From UBA8752 sp042095055 (GTDB lineage: Bacteria; Bacteroidota; Bacteroidia; Flavobacteriales_D; Sanyastnellaceae): a DNA stretch of 32,843 nucleotides. Below the pieces are notes generated by a model. The model saw only the letters and a list, made by a program, of their open reading frames with translations, was not told the DNA's origin and searched no databases. Of this stretch, positions 16,197 through 25,040 are shown in pieces. Numbering within the stretch: the first letter of the stretch is position 1; every line of letters starts with the position of its first letter. The stretch covers positions 1-32,843 of the forward strand of contig JBELBZ010000027.1 in NCBI GenBank assembly GCA_042095055.1, in the 5' to 3' direction. The position numbers and the translations under genes were made by a program.

Positions 16197-18542
16197 ATGC
16201 AAGGATGTGATTTCTATCGGGACTCTCCGATTAGGAAAGGGGTGATTCTGTCTGTGATTTTTATCGCTTTTGCGGCGGTGACATGGGCGCAAGGCACCGT
16301 GAAGGGGTTTGTTCGCGCTCAGGATGATGGTGCTCCCGTTCTTTTCGCTGCGGTCGTGTTGGAAGGCACGACGTACGGTGTTTCTACCGATATCCAGGGA
16401 TATTACAGCTTGTCAAAAATCCCTGCAGGGACATACACCTTGGTGGTGTCCAGCGTGGAATACAAGCCTTTTCGGACTGAAGTTGAGGTGCGTGATGATC
16501 GCGTTTTGACCCAAAACATCTCCTTGGATGCGGGCCTTATTGAGCTCGAAAGCGCTGTGGTTTCAACGGAGCGCGGAGAGCAGCTCAACACCGTTCGGAT
16601 GTCCGTGGAGTCCATTCAGCCCGCCGACATCAAGAGGATTCCCAGTTTGGGAGGGACGCCTGACCTCGTGCAGGTCCTCCAAACCTTGCCTGGATTCGTT
16701 TCCACGGGAGACCAAGGAGGTCAACTTTACATCCGTGGTGGTTCTCCAGTCCAGAACAAGGTCCTCTTGGACGGGATGATCATTTACAATGCGTTCCACA
16801 GCATTGGACTGTTCAGTGTGTTTGATACGGACATCATTTCCAATGCCGACATCTACACCGGAGGTTTCAGCGGCCGTTATGGGGGTCGGATCAGTTCCAT
16901 CATGGACGTTTCTACCCGAGATGGGAGTTTGGCGGGGCTGAGCGGTCGCATTGGTGCCAGTCCATTTGGATCTAAACTGCTCATCGAAGGGCCTTTGGGC
17001 AAGCGCAATGCGCGCGGCGGTGGAACGTCATTTTTGCTCTCGGGCAAGCGCAGTTATTTGGAGCAGAGTTCGAAGTTGCTCTACAGTTACATCGACGAAG
17101 AAGGGTTGCCCTTCAACTTCACGGACCTCTACGGCAAGGTCACGTTTGCTGGAGGGGCGGGAAGCCGACTGAGCCTCTTTGGGTTTTCATTCAGTGACGA
17201 TGTCAGCTACCAGGCCTTGAGCAACTTGGATTGGACCAATGTGGGTGGGGGAGGACAATTCCTCGTGGTGCCCACGGGCAGTGCGGTTTTGATCAAGGGC
17301 AACTTTGCCAGTTCGCGTTACAGGATTGATCTTCAGGAAGATGGTGTTCCAGACCGTTACAGTCAGGTCAATGGTTTCAACTTTGGCCTCAACTTCAAAT
17401 ACGTGTTGGGCGATGATGAAGCCCGGTATGGCATTCAGGCCGTTGGCCTGCGCACGGATTTCCGGACATTCAACGCCTTGGGTGTGACTGTTGAGCAAAC
17501 AGAAAACACCACTGAATTGGCGGGTTATTTCGATTACAAGCTCCAACGCGGACCTTGGATCTTGAACCCTTCCATGCGGATTCAATACTACAGTTCACTG
17601 GCCAAGTTCAGTCCTGAGCCCAGGCTTGGAGTGAAGTTCAAGGCGTCTGATCGCCTGCGCCTCAAAGCGGCCGGCGGACTGTACAGCCAGAATTTGATTT
17701 CTGCCAATTCAGACCGGGATGTGGTCAACCTGTTCTACGGTTTCTTGTCTGGCCCTTCCAACCTACAGGATGAGCTCATTGGTCCCGATGGTGACATCCA
17801 GGAGGTGAGGCACAGCCTGCAGACTGCCGCCCACGCGGTAGGTGGATTTGAATACGACCTGACAGAGCGGATCAACATCAACATCGAGGCCTACACCAAG
17901 TGGTTTACGCAGCTCACCAACTCCAACCGCAACAAACTGTTCCCGGACACCTACGAGTTTGCTTCGGTGCCTGAGAGCCAGCGAAAGGATTTCATTGTGG
18001 AAACGGGACGTGCCGAAGGCGTGGATGTTGTGGTCAAGTATGAGGACAAGTTGAACTACCTGTGGTTGGTGTATTCCCTGGGAAATGTGGACCGATGGGA
18101 TGGTTTCCGATGGTACGACCCCGTGTTTGACCGCAGGCACAACATCAACTTGCTCGCCTCGAGAAAGTTTGGTGCCAAGGCCAAGACCGAAGTGTCGGCG
18201 CGGTGGAACTTGGGGTCAGGATTGCCCTTTACCCAAACCCAAGGATACTATCAGCCGGTGGGCATTTCCAGTGGAATCGATGACAATTACGTCAATGGCA
18301 ACCCCATAGAGTTGGGCATTGTGTACGCCGACTTGAACGCTGGACGTTTGCCAGTTTACCACCGCCTCGACCTGAGCGTGAGGCGCACTTGGAAGCTGGG
18401 TGAGCGCATTGAGCTGGATGCCAACGCCTCGATCACCAACGTCTATTCCCGAGCGAACATCTTTTACATCAACCGGGTGACGGGAGAGCGGGTAGATCAG
18501 CTGCCCTTCTTGCCTTCTGTAGGGGTGGACATGAAGTTCTAA
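16197..18542 (+). CDS. TonB-dependent outer-membrane receptor with carboxypeptidase-like N-terminal domain
   Basis: A 781-residue outer-membrane protein. A signal peptide (RKGVILSVIFIAFAAVTWAQ) ends near residue 32. Residues about 33-115 form a carboxypeptidase-regulatory-like beta sandwich (GTVKGFVRAQDDGAPVLFAA, then GYYSLSKIPAGTYTLVVSS). The plug domain follows (about 140-250) with LVQVLQTLPGF, QLYIRGGSPVQNKVLLDGM and GGFSGRYGGRISSIMDV, then a beta-barrel rich in alternating aromatic residues up to the C-terminal Phe (GVDMKF). It imports an unknown ligand using TonB energy. No SusD partner is adjacent, so it is more like the siderophore/peptide-type receptors than a Sus polysaccharide system. 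The ATG is 26 bases after the helicase stop, so co-transcription is possible. Confidence 0.9.
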   Translation: MQGCDFYRDSPIRKGVILSVIFIAFAAVTWAQGTVKGFVRAQDDGAPVLFAAVVLEGTTYGVSTDIQGYYSLSKIPAGTYTLVVSSVEYKPFRTEVEVRDDRVLTQNISLDAGLIELESAVVSTERGEQLNTVRMSVESIQPADIKRIPSLGGTPDLVQVLQTLPGFVSTGDQGGQLYIRGGSPVQNKVLLDGMIIYNAFHSIGLFSVFDTDIISNADIYTGGFSGRYGGRISSIMDVSTRDGSLAGLSGRIGASPFGSKLLIEGPLGKRNARGGGTSFLLSGKRSYLEQSSKLLYSYIDEEGLPFNFTDLYGKVTFAGGAGSRLSLFGFSFSDDVSYQALSNLDWTNVGGGGQFLVVPTGSAVLIKGNFASSRYRIDLQEDGVPDRYSQVNGFNFGLNFKYVLGDDEARYGIQAVGLRTDFRTFNALGVTVEQTENTTELAGYFDYKLQRGPWILNPSMRIQYYSSLAKFSPEPRLGVKFKASDRLRLKAAGGLYSQNLISANSDRDVVNLFYGFLSGPSNLQDELIGPDGDIQEVRHSLQTAAHAVGGFEYDLTERININIEAYTKWFTQLTNSNRNKLFPDTYEFASVPESQRKDFIVETGRAEGVDVVVKYEDKLNYLWLVYSLGNVDRWDGFRWYDPVFDRRHNINLLASRKFGAKAKTEVSARWNLGSGLPFTQTQGYYQPVGISSGIDDNYVNGNPIELGIVYADLNAGRLPVYHRLDLSVRRTWKLGERIELDANASITNVYSRANIFYINRVTGERVDQLPFLPSVGVDMKF

Positions 18543-18546
18543 GGCT

Positions 18547-20190
18547 TCAGGCCATCAATGCTCGGGCTTGCGCCCGGGCTGCATCTCCAATGGTTTCTCC
18601 GCTGAGCATGGCGGCCAATTCCTCGATCCTTGCTTCTTGGTCCAGCGGCACGAGTGCCGTTTGTGCCTTTCCATTTCGGGTTTCCTTGTAGACGCGAAAG
18701 TGTTGGTCGGCCTTGCCCGCCACTTGTGGCAGGTGGCTGATGGTAATCACTTGTGCAGCTTTGGAGATGGTGGCGATGAGATCGGCCATGCGTGCGGCCA
18801 CATCGCCACTGACGCCCGCGTCAATTTCGTCGAGGATCAGGGTCGGCACCTCCAAATGGGCAGCCAGGGCCGCTTTGAGGGAGAGCATGACGCGGCTCCG
18901 TTCTCCGCCAGAGGCGACTTTGGTCAGCGGTTGCAGGGGTTGTCCTGGATTGGCTGCAAAGGACATGCTCACGCGATAGGGGCCAGAGGCCTCGGGCGCA
19001 GTGGTGCTGGTCCATTCGAATCCGATTTTGGCAGCAGACAATTTGAGGTGCTGCAGGTGGGCTGTTATGGCCGTAGCCAGGGCCGCTCCCGCTTCTTGGC
19101 GGCACCGGTGCAATTCCATTCCCGTCTGGTCCAAATCATGGCGGGCCACGTTGACGGCCTTTTGCAATTCGGTGAGCCTTTGTTCTCGATTCTGGGCATC
19201 CAGCAGTTGCGATCGCATCGCCTCAAGACGCTCAGACAGACCGTCAAGGTTGGCCACCCGGTGTTTTTCGAGCAGGCGGTTGATGCGGTCTTTGTCGGCT
19301 TCAGCCTTCGAGAGCGCTGCGGGGTCCAAGTCGACAGACTCAGCCTGTTGTTCGGCTTCTTGTGCGGCATCGTCCAACTCAATCCGGCAGGACTTGATGC
19401 GGTCTAACAGTGTTTTGGCTCCGCTGTGGACGGGGGTGATTTTCTCGAGGACTTGTTCGACGCTGCGCAACCGACCGATGAGGTCTTGCCCGTCGCCTTG
19501 CAGCGCATTTGAAGTTGAATCCAGTGCGTGGCGAATGTCTTGGGCATGTGCCAAACTGTCCAGCCGCGCATCGATGTTGCGCAAGTCGGGGTCTTCAAAA
19601 TCAAGGGTCTCCAGCTCCTCCAGTTGGAAGCGGATGTAGTCTGCATCGGCGTCAGGAAGGCCGCCTTGGAGCGTCAATGCATCCAATGCGCGTTGGGTGT
19701 GTGCCCAGGTCTCGTGGTGCCCGCGCCATTCTTGGGCGAGGGAGCGTGCCTCTGTTGAGAAGCCGTCTATGGCATGCAGCAGACCTTCTGACGCATGCAG
19801 CCTTTGGCCGTCCTGTTGTCCGTGAAGGTCTACGAGAAAAGGCGCCAGCCTTTTGAGGAACTGCAACTTGACGGGTTCATCGTTGACGTATGCCCTTGAA
19901 CGTCCTCCGGGAGCGATGCTCCGGCGCACAATACAGTGTTCTCCTTCGTGCAGGGTGCCCAATAGCGCTTGAGCGGCGGGACTGGGGGTGAACTCAGCCT
20001 CAACGATGCACTTTTCGGACGTCAGCATCGCCATGCTTTCCGCACGGTCCCCGAGAACGAGGCCCAAAGCCCCCAAAAGGATGGACTTGCCGCTTCCGGT
20101 TTCCCCTGTGAGTACCGTCCAGCCTTCCTGACAGTGCCACTCAATGTGATCTATGAGGGCGTAATTCTGAATCGTGAGTCGGCGGAGCAT
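18547..20190 (-). CDS. recN: DNA repair protein RecN
   Basis: A 547-residue SMC-like ATPase, the usual RecN length. The N-terminal head has MLRRLTIQNYALIDHIEWHC and Walker A TGETGSGKS with Lys35. A long central coiled-coil arm (about 150-380) is rich in Glu, Gln, Arg and Leu. The C-terminal head has the ABC signature ASGGERSRVMLSLKAAL, Walker B TLILDEIDAGVSGDVA and the H-loop region QVITISHLPQVA. It acts in double-strand break repair. The start overlaps the stop of the DUF4835 gene by one base (TGATG), and it is the last gene of the bamD operon. It converges with the TonB receptor with only four bases between stops; no terminator hairpin is evident there. Confidence 0.97.
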   Translation of the reverse strand: MLRRLTIQNYALIDHIEWHCQEGWTVLTGETGSGKSILLGALGLVLGDRAESMAMLTSEKCIVEAEFTPSPAAQALLGTLHEGEHCIVRRSIAPGGRSRAYVNDEPVKLQFLKRLAPFLVDLHGQQDGQRLHASEGLLHAIDGFSTEARSLAQEWRGHHETWAHTQRALDALTLQGGLPDADADYIRFQLEELETLDFEDPDLRNIDARLDSLAHAQDIRHALDSTSNALQGDGQDLIGRLRSVEQVLEKITPVHSGAKTLLDRIKSCRIELDDAAQEAEQQAESVDLDPAALSKAEADKDRINRLLEKHRVANLDGLSERLEAMRSQLLDAQNREQRLTELQKAVNVARHDLDQTGMELHRCRQEAGAALATAITAHLQHLKLSAAKIGFEWTSTTAPEASGPYRVSMSFAANPGQPLQPLTKVASGGERSRVMLSLKAALAAHLEVPTLILDEIDAGVSGDVAARMADLIATISKAAQVITISHLPQVAGKADQHFRVYKETRNGKAQTALVPLDQEARIEELAAMLSGETIGDAARAQARALMA

Positions 20191-21140
20191 CAGCCGAGAC
20201 CTTGGTCGTAGACGGGGATGTTACCCGGGTCAATGAGTTTGAGCACGGGCAGCAACCGGGCGCGCTCTCCTGCTTCTGCGGGACCAAACATTTTGACGAC
20301 CTCGTCTTTTTTGGCCTGAAAAAAGGTCTGGAGGTTGTAGTTGGCTGGGCGAATTCTGTGCACGTTTCTGAGGGCAATCAAGGCATTGGACATGGTTTGA
20401 CGGGCGGCGGCGGGATCGTCAAAAGCGAGGTCCATCCCAAGCCTGTGGTACTCGTAGTAGCACCGGCGCAATGGCCTAAATGTTTGGCTCAAGATGTTGT
20501 CGATCAGGGCGTAACGGGACTGTTTCCCGTCTGACGCGCTCCATCCGGCGGGCGGGGAGGAGAGGCCCTGTGCATTGGTGACCACGGTTTGAGCTTGGGT
20601 ATACAGGTTGGTGCCCCCTTCCAAAGAGAAGGTGTCGTAATCCATCGCCAGGATCATGTAAGCATAGAAAGCGAGGACGCTGGTCAGGTTGTCCCGAAAC
20701 TGGTCCTGGCTGTATTGCAAGAGGGTTCCCGGCGCATAGGTGAAGTCAAAGTCATTGTCATTGACCATGAGCACAGGTGCGTTGTAATCGCTGTTGAAGA
20801 TGGGCCTGCTGCTCTGCACCTGAATGGTGCCTTGGAAGTTGGTTTGGGAGTTCGCCTTGTTGATGGTGATTTGCATCGTGCAGGTGATCCGCTCCGCCAA
20901 TGTGAATTCGTCTTGTGTCCAGCGCCTGCCACTCATGAATTCAGTGATGGCCGTTTCGAGCTGTTCGAAAACAGAAGCCTCCACATTGTTGATGGTCGGT
21001 GCAATTACGCTCACCTGACAGTCCAGTTCTTGGGCATGTGCGTCGGGGCTTGCACCGATGAAGCACAGCAATAAGCCCGCAATCATTGTGGCCTTGGAGG
21101 CGCGCAGGAGGTTCAAGGTTCTGGGCATGGGGGTGTTCAT
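20190..21140 (-). CDS. DUF4835 family protein (PorD-type, type IX secretion associated)
   Basis: A 316-residue exported protein with a signal peptide ending near DAHAQELDCQV. The mature start QELDCQVSVIAP, then FEQLETAITEFMSGRRWTQD and ERITCTMQITINKA, are typical of the DUF4835 family, as are the central ILAMDYDTFSLEGG and the C-terminal KKDEVVKMFGPAEAGER. This family is confined to Bacteroidota, sits between coaBC and recN in many genomes, and is called PorD in some annotations because of a link to the type IX secretion system; I am moderately sure of that name. It overlaps coaBC by four bases and recN by one, so the three are tightly coupled. Confidence 0.85.
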   Translation of the reverse strand: MNTPMPRTLNLLRASKATMIAGLLLCFIGASPDAHAQELDCQVSVIAPTINNVEASVFEQLETAITEFMSGRRWTQDEFTLAERITCTMQITINKANSQTNFQGTIQVQSSRPIFNSDYNAPVLMVNDNDFDFTYAPGTLLQYSQDQFRDNLTSVLAFYAYMILAMDYDTFSLEGGTNLYTQAQTVVTNAQGLSSPPAGWSASDGKQSRYALIDNILSQTFRPLRRCYYEYHRLGMDLAFDDPAAARQTMSNALIALRNVHRIRPANYNLQTFFQAKKDEVVKMFGPAEAGERARLLPVLKLIDPGNIPVYDQGLG

Positions 21141-22381
21141 CTACCTGACTGTTCGGACGGTGTGCGTTGCAACAACTGAAGTTGGACCTCATGGGCGAGG
21201 TCCGCGGCGACAGCTTCCTTGGTCTTCAAATCAAAACTATCAATCCTTTCTGGACCATGAACGAAGTCAACACGGTTTGTCGTGTGTTCGAAGCCCGCTC
21301 CTTTGTCTGTGATGGAATTCAACACCATCATGTCGCAGTTTTTGGACCGCAACTTGCGCAGGGCCTCGTCTCGGCCATTGCCATGTGCCAAGGCAAACCC
21401 CACTTTGAAACAATGAGGAGCGGCCAGGGCATTGATTCCCGCCAATATGTCGGGGTTGGGCACCATGGCGATGGAATCGGGGAGGTCTACTTTCCCCACC
21501 TTTCCAGAGAGCGTCTCAGCTGGTCGGACGTCGGCAACTGCGGCGGCCCCCACAATGACATCTGGCATAGCTTGGTTCAAAGCAGCTTCAGCAGCCGCCT
21601 TCATTTCCAAGGCGGTTTCAACGTCAACCCTTCGAATGCCTGGGTGGTCCGTGGGAATGTCAGAAGGGCCACTGATGAAGTCGACCAACATGCCTCGGCG
21701 TGCCAATTCCAGTGCAATGGCGGCCCCTTGTCGTCCCGATGAGCGGTTGCCGATGAACCGCACCGCGTCGATGGGTTCACGGGTTGGACCGGAAGTGATC
21801 AGGGCACGGAAACCCATCAATGGGGCTTGCTGCTTGAACCAAGCGGTCAATTCTTGACGGATCCTATCGGGTTCCGCCATCCGGCCTTTACCGGACAACC
21901 CGCTGGCGAGTTCCCCTGTATCGGGGTCTATGATGTGCACGCCCCTTTGGCGCAGGGTGTTGAGGTTTTCTGTAGTCGCAGGATGGGTAAACATGTCCCT
22001 GTCCATCGCGGGGGCAATCACCACTGGGCACTTGGCACTGAGCAATACGGTCAGCAGCAAGCTGTCTCCACGCCCTTCGACCATGCCTGAAACCGTGTGT
22101 GCAGTCGCAGGAGCCACCAAAACGACATCGCCCCAAAGGCCAAGTTCCACATGGTCGGTCCAAGTTCCGGCTTCTCGGTCGTTGGTCAGTTCGCTGTGAA
22201 CAGCATTTCCACTCAGCGTACCCAGTGTAAGTGGCGTAATAAATTCTTTGGCCCCGGGTGTCATCACCACGCGGACCTCCGCACCAGCTTTTACCAGTTC
22301 GCGGACGACCAGCGCGGATTTGTATGCTGCGATGCTCCCGGTGACGCCCAGGACAATGCGGCGGCCCGACAGGGAAGCCAT
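21137..22381 (-). CDS. coaBC: Bifunctional phosphopantothenoylcysteine decarboxylase / phosphopantothenate-cysteine ligase
   Basis: A 414-residue two-domain enzyme of coenzyme A synthesis. The N-terminal flavin-dependent decarboxylase (CoaC, about 1-190) begins RIVLGVTGSIAAYKSALVVR and contains the active-site His77 in WTDHVELG and the flavin/substrate motif APAMDRDMF. The C-terminal ligase (CoaB) has ALITSGPTREPIDAVRFIGN, RSSGRQGAAIA and later KVGFALAHGN. Two residues differ from the E. coli enzyme: Asp127 stands where E. coli has Asn in PAMN, and Ser160 (LASGLSGKGRM) stands where E. coli has the catalytic Cys; both may be lineage-typical. It starts eight bases after the rpoZ-like stop. Confidence 0.95.
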   Translation of the reverse strand: MASLSGRRIVLGVTGSIAAYKSALVVRELVKAGAEVRVVMTPGAKEFITPLTLGTLSGNAVHSELTNDREAGTWTDHVELGLWGDVVLVAPATAHTVSGMVEGRGDSLLLTVLLSAKCPVVIAPAMDRDMFTHPATTENLNTLRQRGVHIIDPDTGELASGLSGKGRMAEPDRIRQELTAWFKQQAPLMGFRALITSGPTREPIDAVRFIGNRSSGRQGAAIALELARRGMLVDFISGPSDIPTDHPGIRRVDVETALEMKAAAEAALNQAMPDVIVGAAAVADVRPAETLSGKVGKVDLPDSIAMVPNPDILAGINALAAPHCFKVGFALAHGNGRDEALRKLRSKNCDMMVLNSITDKGAGFEHTTNRVDFVHGPERIDSFDLKTKEAVAADLAHEVQLQLLQRTPSEQSGR

Positions 22382-22389
22382 CTGGGGGA

Positions 22390-22803
22390 TCAGTTGTCCC
22401 TTTGCTGGAAGCGTCGGTTCCGGCGCTCCTCGCGCTCACGGCGAATTTCCTCTTGCTTGGCAGCTTCTGCAGCCAACTCCTCTTCCGTGGGCATGCGGAA
22501 GTACACTTTTCCTTCCTCCAACTCCTTGATGGCTACGCTGTGTGCCTTGGGCTGGCGCTCGTAGTGCTTAGAGATTTCAATCTGCTCCCGGTTCTCGAAC
22601 ACCTCTTCGAGGCTATCGGACACCGTGATGAACTCTTCCAACTTGGAATTGAGCTCCTCCTTGATCTCCTGCCCCAGTTGCGTGCTGCGTTTGGAGAGGA
22701 CCACGATGGCTTCGAACAGGTTGCCGTTGACCTGTTGGTCGATGGAGTGGGTGTCCCGAGTAATGGTATTCCGGGAAGCCTGTTGGGTCTTGTTGGCGCT
22801 CAT
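22390..22803 (-). CDS. RNA polymerase omega-like subunit (RpoZ, Bacteroidota type)
   Basis: A 137-residue protein. The middle (NGNLFEAIVVLSKRSTQLGQ) resembles the omega-family core where a helix contacts the beta-prime subunit, and KAHSVAIKELEEGKVYFR follows as in the Bacteroidota version. The C-terminus is a highly charged Glu/Arg helix (EEIRREREERRNRR). Position between bamD and coaBC is the conserved location of rpoZ in this phylum. The ATG at 22803 is chosen because upstream codons belong to the end of bamD; the gap from the bamD stop is 13 bases. Confidence 0.8.
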   Translation of the reverse strand: MSANKTQQASRNTITRDTHSIDQQVNGNLFEAIVVLSKRSTQLGQEIKEELNSKLEEFITVSDSLEEVFENREQIEISKHYERQPKAHSVAIKELEEGKVYFRMPTEEELAAEAAKQEEIRREREERRNRRFQQRDN

Positions 22804-22816
22804 TGATGCTTGTCGA

Positions 22817-23635
22817 CTATCGTTGTTCCGTAGATGCCTTCTCCAGTCCTGTGCGGCTCTTGCGGTGAAACTGTTCAGCTTCATTCAATCGTGCACTGTC
22901 AGGAAAGCGGGCCGCAAAGGTAAAGTAGGATTCAATGGCATCCGCATAACGTTCTTCCTGCCTTCTCGAGGTACTCTGCTCGGCGTAAAGGAATTGGCTT
23001 TTTAAGACCAGAAACTGGGCTTCTTCGGCATAGCGGCTGCTGGGCCAATCGTCCATGAACTGCTGCAGCGCTTTGGCTGCACTTTGGAACCTGCTCGTGG
23101 TGTAGTACAACTCCGCGCTCTTCCATGCTTTGGTTTCAAGCTTGCCACGGAGTTGGAAGATCATGTTGTTGCAGCTGTCCTTGAGTGCCGTGTTGGGGTA
23201 CCGATCGAGGAACAACTGCAGTTCATCCATGGCTACCTGTGTCTCACTTTGGTCGAGTTCAGGCCCTGGAGAAAGTCTGTAACTGCACAGTGCAGCTCTG
23301 AATTCAGCTTCCTCCGCACGCTTAGTATTGGGAAAGGTCTTGGCAAAATTCCGCATGGAATAGCGTCCCATAAACCAGTCTTGCGCACATAAATGTGCTT
23401 CGGCGTACATGAAGTACACATCTTCCATGCGTTCTGTACCCCTAAAAAGGCCAATCAGTTCTTGCAGCAGGGGCAGACTTTGAACGCAACGGTCATCTGC
23501 GAAATATTCTTGGGCCTTCTCCCATTTGAACTCAGGGTCTGTGCTCTTGAGTACCTTTTGGTAGTCACCACAGCCCTGAACCCCTATAAACAGGACTGTC
23601 AAGGGCAACAGAAGCAAATGGGCTGGTCCGCGCAT
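22817..23635 (-). CDS. bamD: Outer-membrane assembly lipoprotein BamD
   Basis: A 272-residue lipoprotein. From the ATG at 23635 the signal (MRGPAHLLLLPLTVLFIGVQ) ends in a lipobox GVQGC with Cys22 as the lipidated residue; an earlier in-frame ATG at 23671 would put 12 non-signal residues in front and is less likely. The mature part begins GDYQKVLKSTDPEFKWEKA, the hallmark of Bacteroidota BamD, and consists of about five TPR-like units, for example FAKTFPNTKRAEEAEFRAAL, FLDRYPNTALKDSCNNMI and FMDDWPSSRYAEEAQFLVL. It works with BamA to insert beta-barrel proteins. First gene of the bamD to recN operon and divergent from the SPT-like gene. Confidence 0.95.
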   Translation of the reverse strand: MRGPAHLLLLPLTVLFIGVQGCGDYQKVLKSTDPEFKWEKAQEYFADDRCVQSLPLLQELIGLFRGTERMEDVYFMYAEAHLCAQDWFMGRYSMRNFAKTFPNTKRAEEAEFRAALCSYRLSPGPELDQSETQVAMDELQLFLDRYPNTALKDSCNNMIFQLRGKLETKAWKSAELYYTTSRFQSAAKALQQFMDDWPSSRYAEEAQFLVLKSQFLYAEQSTSRRQEERYADAIESYFTFAARFPDSARLNEAEQFHRKSRTGLEKASTEQR

Positions 23636-23730
23636 GGCGGCGAAAATAGCCGGAACTGTATGGTTCTGCATCCTTTTTCAACGGAGGATATGCCAACACT
23701 TGTTGCACAATCGGTTCGGTTCCCATTTGG

Positions 23731-25020
23731 GTGCAGTACCTTCACCGCTTCGATTTCTCAACAGAACAAGACGTTTTGGACATTTTCGACCGCATCCGCA
23801 ATGACCGCGGACCACTTGGCCAGCATGCCAAGAACACCCACGGGTACTTCACCTTCCCCAAGCTTGAGGGGGACATCTCCAACCGGATGATGTTTAGAGG
23901 TAAAGAAGTGCTTGTTTGGAGCATTAACAATTACCTCGGCTTGGCCAATCACCCGGACGTTCGCAAAGCGGACGCCGACGCAGCCAAAGAGTGGGGAATG
24001 GGCTACCCCATGGGGGCGCGCATGATGAGCGGGCAAACCAAGTTCCATGAGGAGCTTGAGGAGAACCTTGCCAGTTTCATGCAGAAGGAAGATGCGTTCC
24101 TTTTGAACTTCGGTTACCAGGGATGTCAAAGCGCCATTGAGGCTTTGGTGAGCCGTCACGATGTGATCGTCTACGACAGCGAAAGCCACGCTTGTATGGT
24201 AGATGGTGTGCGCCTTCACCAGGGAAAGCGGTTTGTATTCCAGCACAATGACATGGAGAGCTTTGTGAAGCAGCTCGACCGCGCCAAAAACATCACCGAT
24301 CAGACCGGCGGCGGCATCCTCGTCGTTACTGAAGGTGTCTTCGGAATGGCAGGAGACCAAGGCAAGCTCAAAGAAATCGTCGGGTACAAAGCCCAATACG
24401 GATTCCGCTTGTTTGTGGACGATGCCCACGGCTTTGGTACTGTAGGAGAAAATGGCAGGGGAGCGGGTGATGAGCAAGGCTGTCACGAGGAAATTGATGT
24501 CTATTTCGGTACGTTCGCAAAAGCCATGGCCACCATCGGTGCATTTGTGACTGGCCCTAAGGATGTTGTTGATTTCCTGCGCTACAACATGCGTTCTCAG
24601 ACTTTCGCGAAGTCGCTGCCCATGCCCATTGTGATTGGAGCGCTGAAGCGGCTAGAGATGATGGCGACGCAGCCTGAGCACAAAGAGCGCCTATGGACGG
24701 TGGCTTCTGCATTGCAGTCCGGCCTGAGTGAGGCTGGGTTTAACATTGGAGATACCAACAGCTGTGTTACCCCTGTCTTCCTGCAAGGGGGGTTGGGAGA
24801 GGCCACCAATTTGACCTTGGATCTCCGCGAAAATCACGGCATCTTCTGTTCCATCGTGGTGTACCCGGTGGTGCCGAAAGACGTGATCATGCTGCGTTTG
24901 ATTCCAACAGCGGTGCACACATTGGAGGATGTCCAATACACCATTGACACCTTCAAAAAGGTGAAGGACCGTTTGGCAGCTGGTGAATACCAGCACGAGG
25001 GCATCGTGGATTGGGCTTGA
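23731..25020 (+). CDS. Alpha-oxoamine synthase, probably serine palmitoyltransferase
   Basis: A 429-residue fold-type I PLP enzyme. Motifs: NNYLGLANHPDVRKA, SQGT-region equivalent NFGYQGCQSAIEALV, His153 stacking on the cofactor in SESHACMVDG, Asp231-x-His233 in VDDAHGFGTVG, and the Schiff-base Lys264 in YFGTFAKAMATIGAF. The C-terminal region TNSCVTPVFLQGG and VYPVVPKDVIMLRLIPTAVH is typical of the family. The wording of these motifs is closest to the Bacteroidota enzymes shown to make sphingolipid bases from serine and acyl-CoA; 2-amino-3-ketobutyrate CoA ligase or BioF-like activity is the alternative. The start is a GTG at 23731, since no in-frame ATG lies upstream. It is divergent from bamD and possibly co-transcribed with truA. 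Confidence 0.85.
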   Translation: MQYLHRFDFSTEQDVLDIFDRIRNDRGPLGQHAKNTHGYFTFPKLEGDISNRMMFRGKEVLVWSINNYLGLANHPDVRKADADAAKEWGMGYPMGARMMSGQTKFHEELEENLASFMQKEDAFLLNFGYQGCQSAIEALVSRHDVIVYDSESHACMVDGVRLHQGKRFVFQHNDMESFVKQLDRAKNITDQTGGGILVVTEGVFGMAGDQGKLKEIVGYKAQYGFRLFVDDAHGFGTVGENGRGAGDEQGCHEEIDVYFGTFAKAMATIGAFVTGPKDVVDFLRYNMRSQTFAKSLPMPIVIGALKRLEMMATQPEHKERLWTVASALQSGLSEAGFNIGDTNSCVTPVFLQGGLGEATNLTLDLRENHGIFCSIVVYPVVPKDVIMLRLIPTAVHTLEDVQYTIDTFKKVKDRLAAGEYQHEGIVDWA

Positions 25021-25040
25021 GGCCCTGATGAACGCAGCTG

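Noticed and set aside
16197..18542. SusC-type polysaccharide uptake locus
   Set aside because: The receptor is shorter than SusC proteins, and no SusD-like or glycoside hydrolase gene is adjacent.
18543..18546. Bidirectional terminator between the TonB receptor and recN
   Set aside because: Only four bases separate the stops and no convincing stem with U-runs is seen on either strand.
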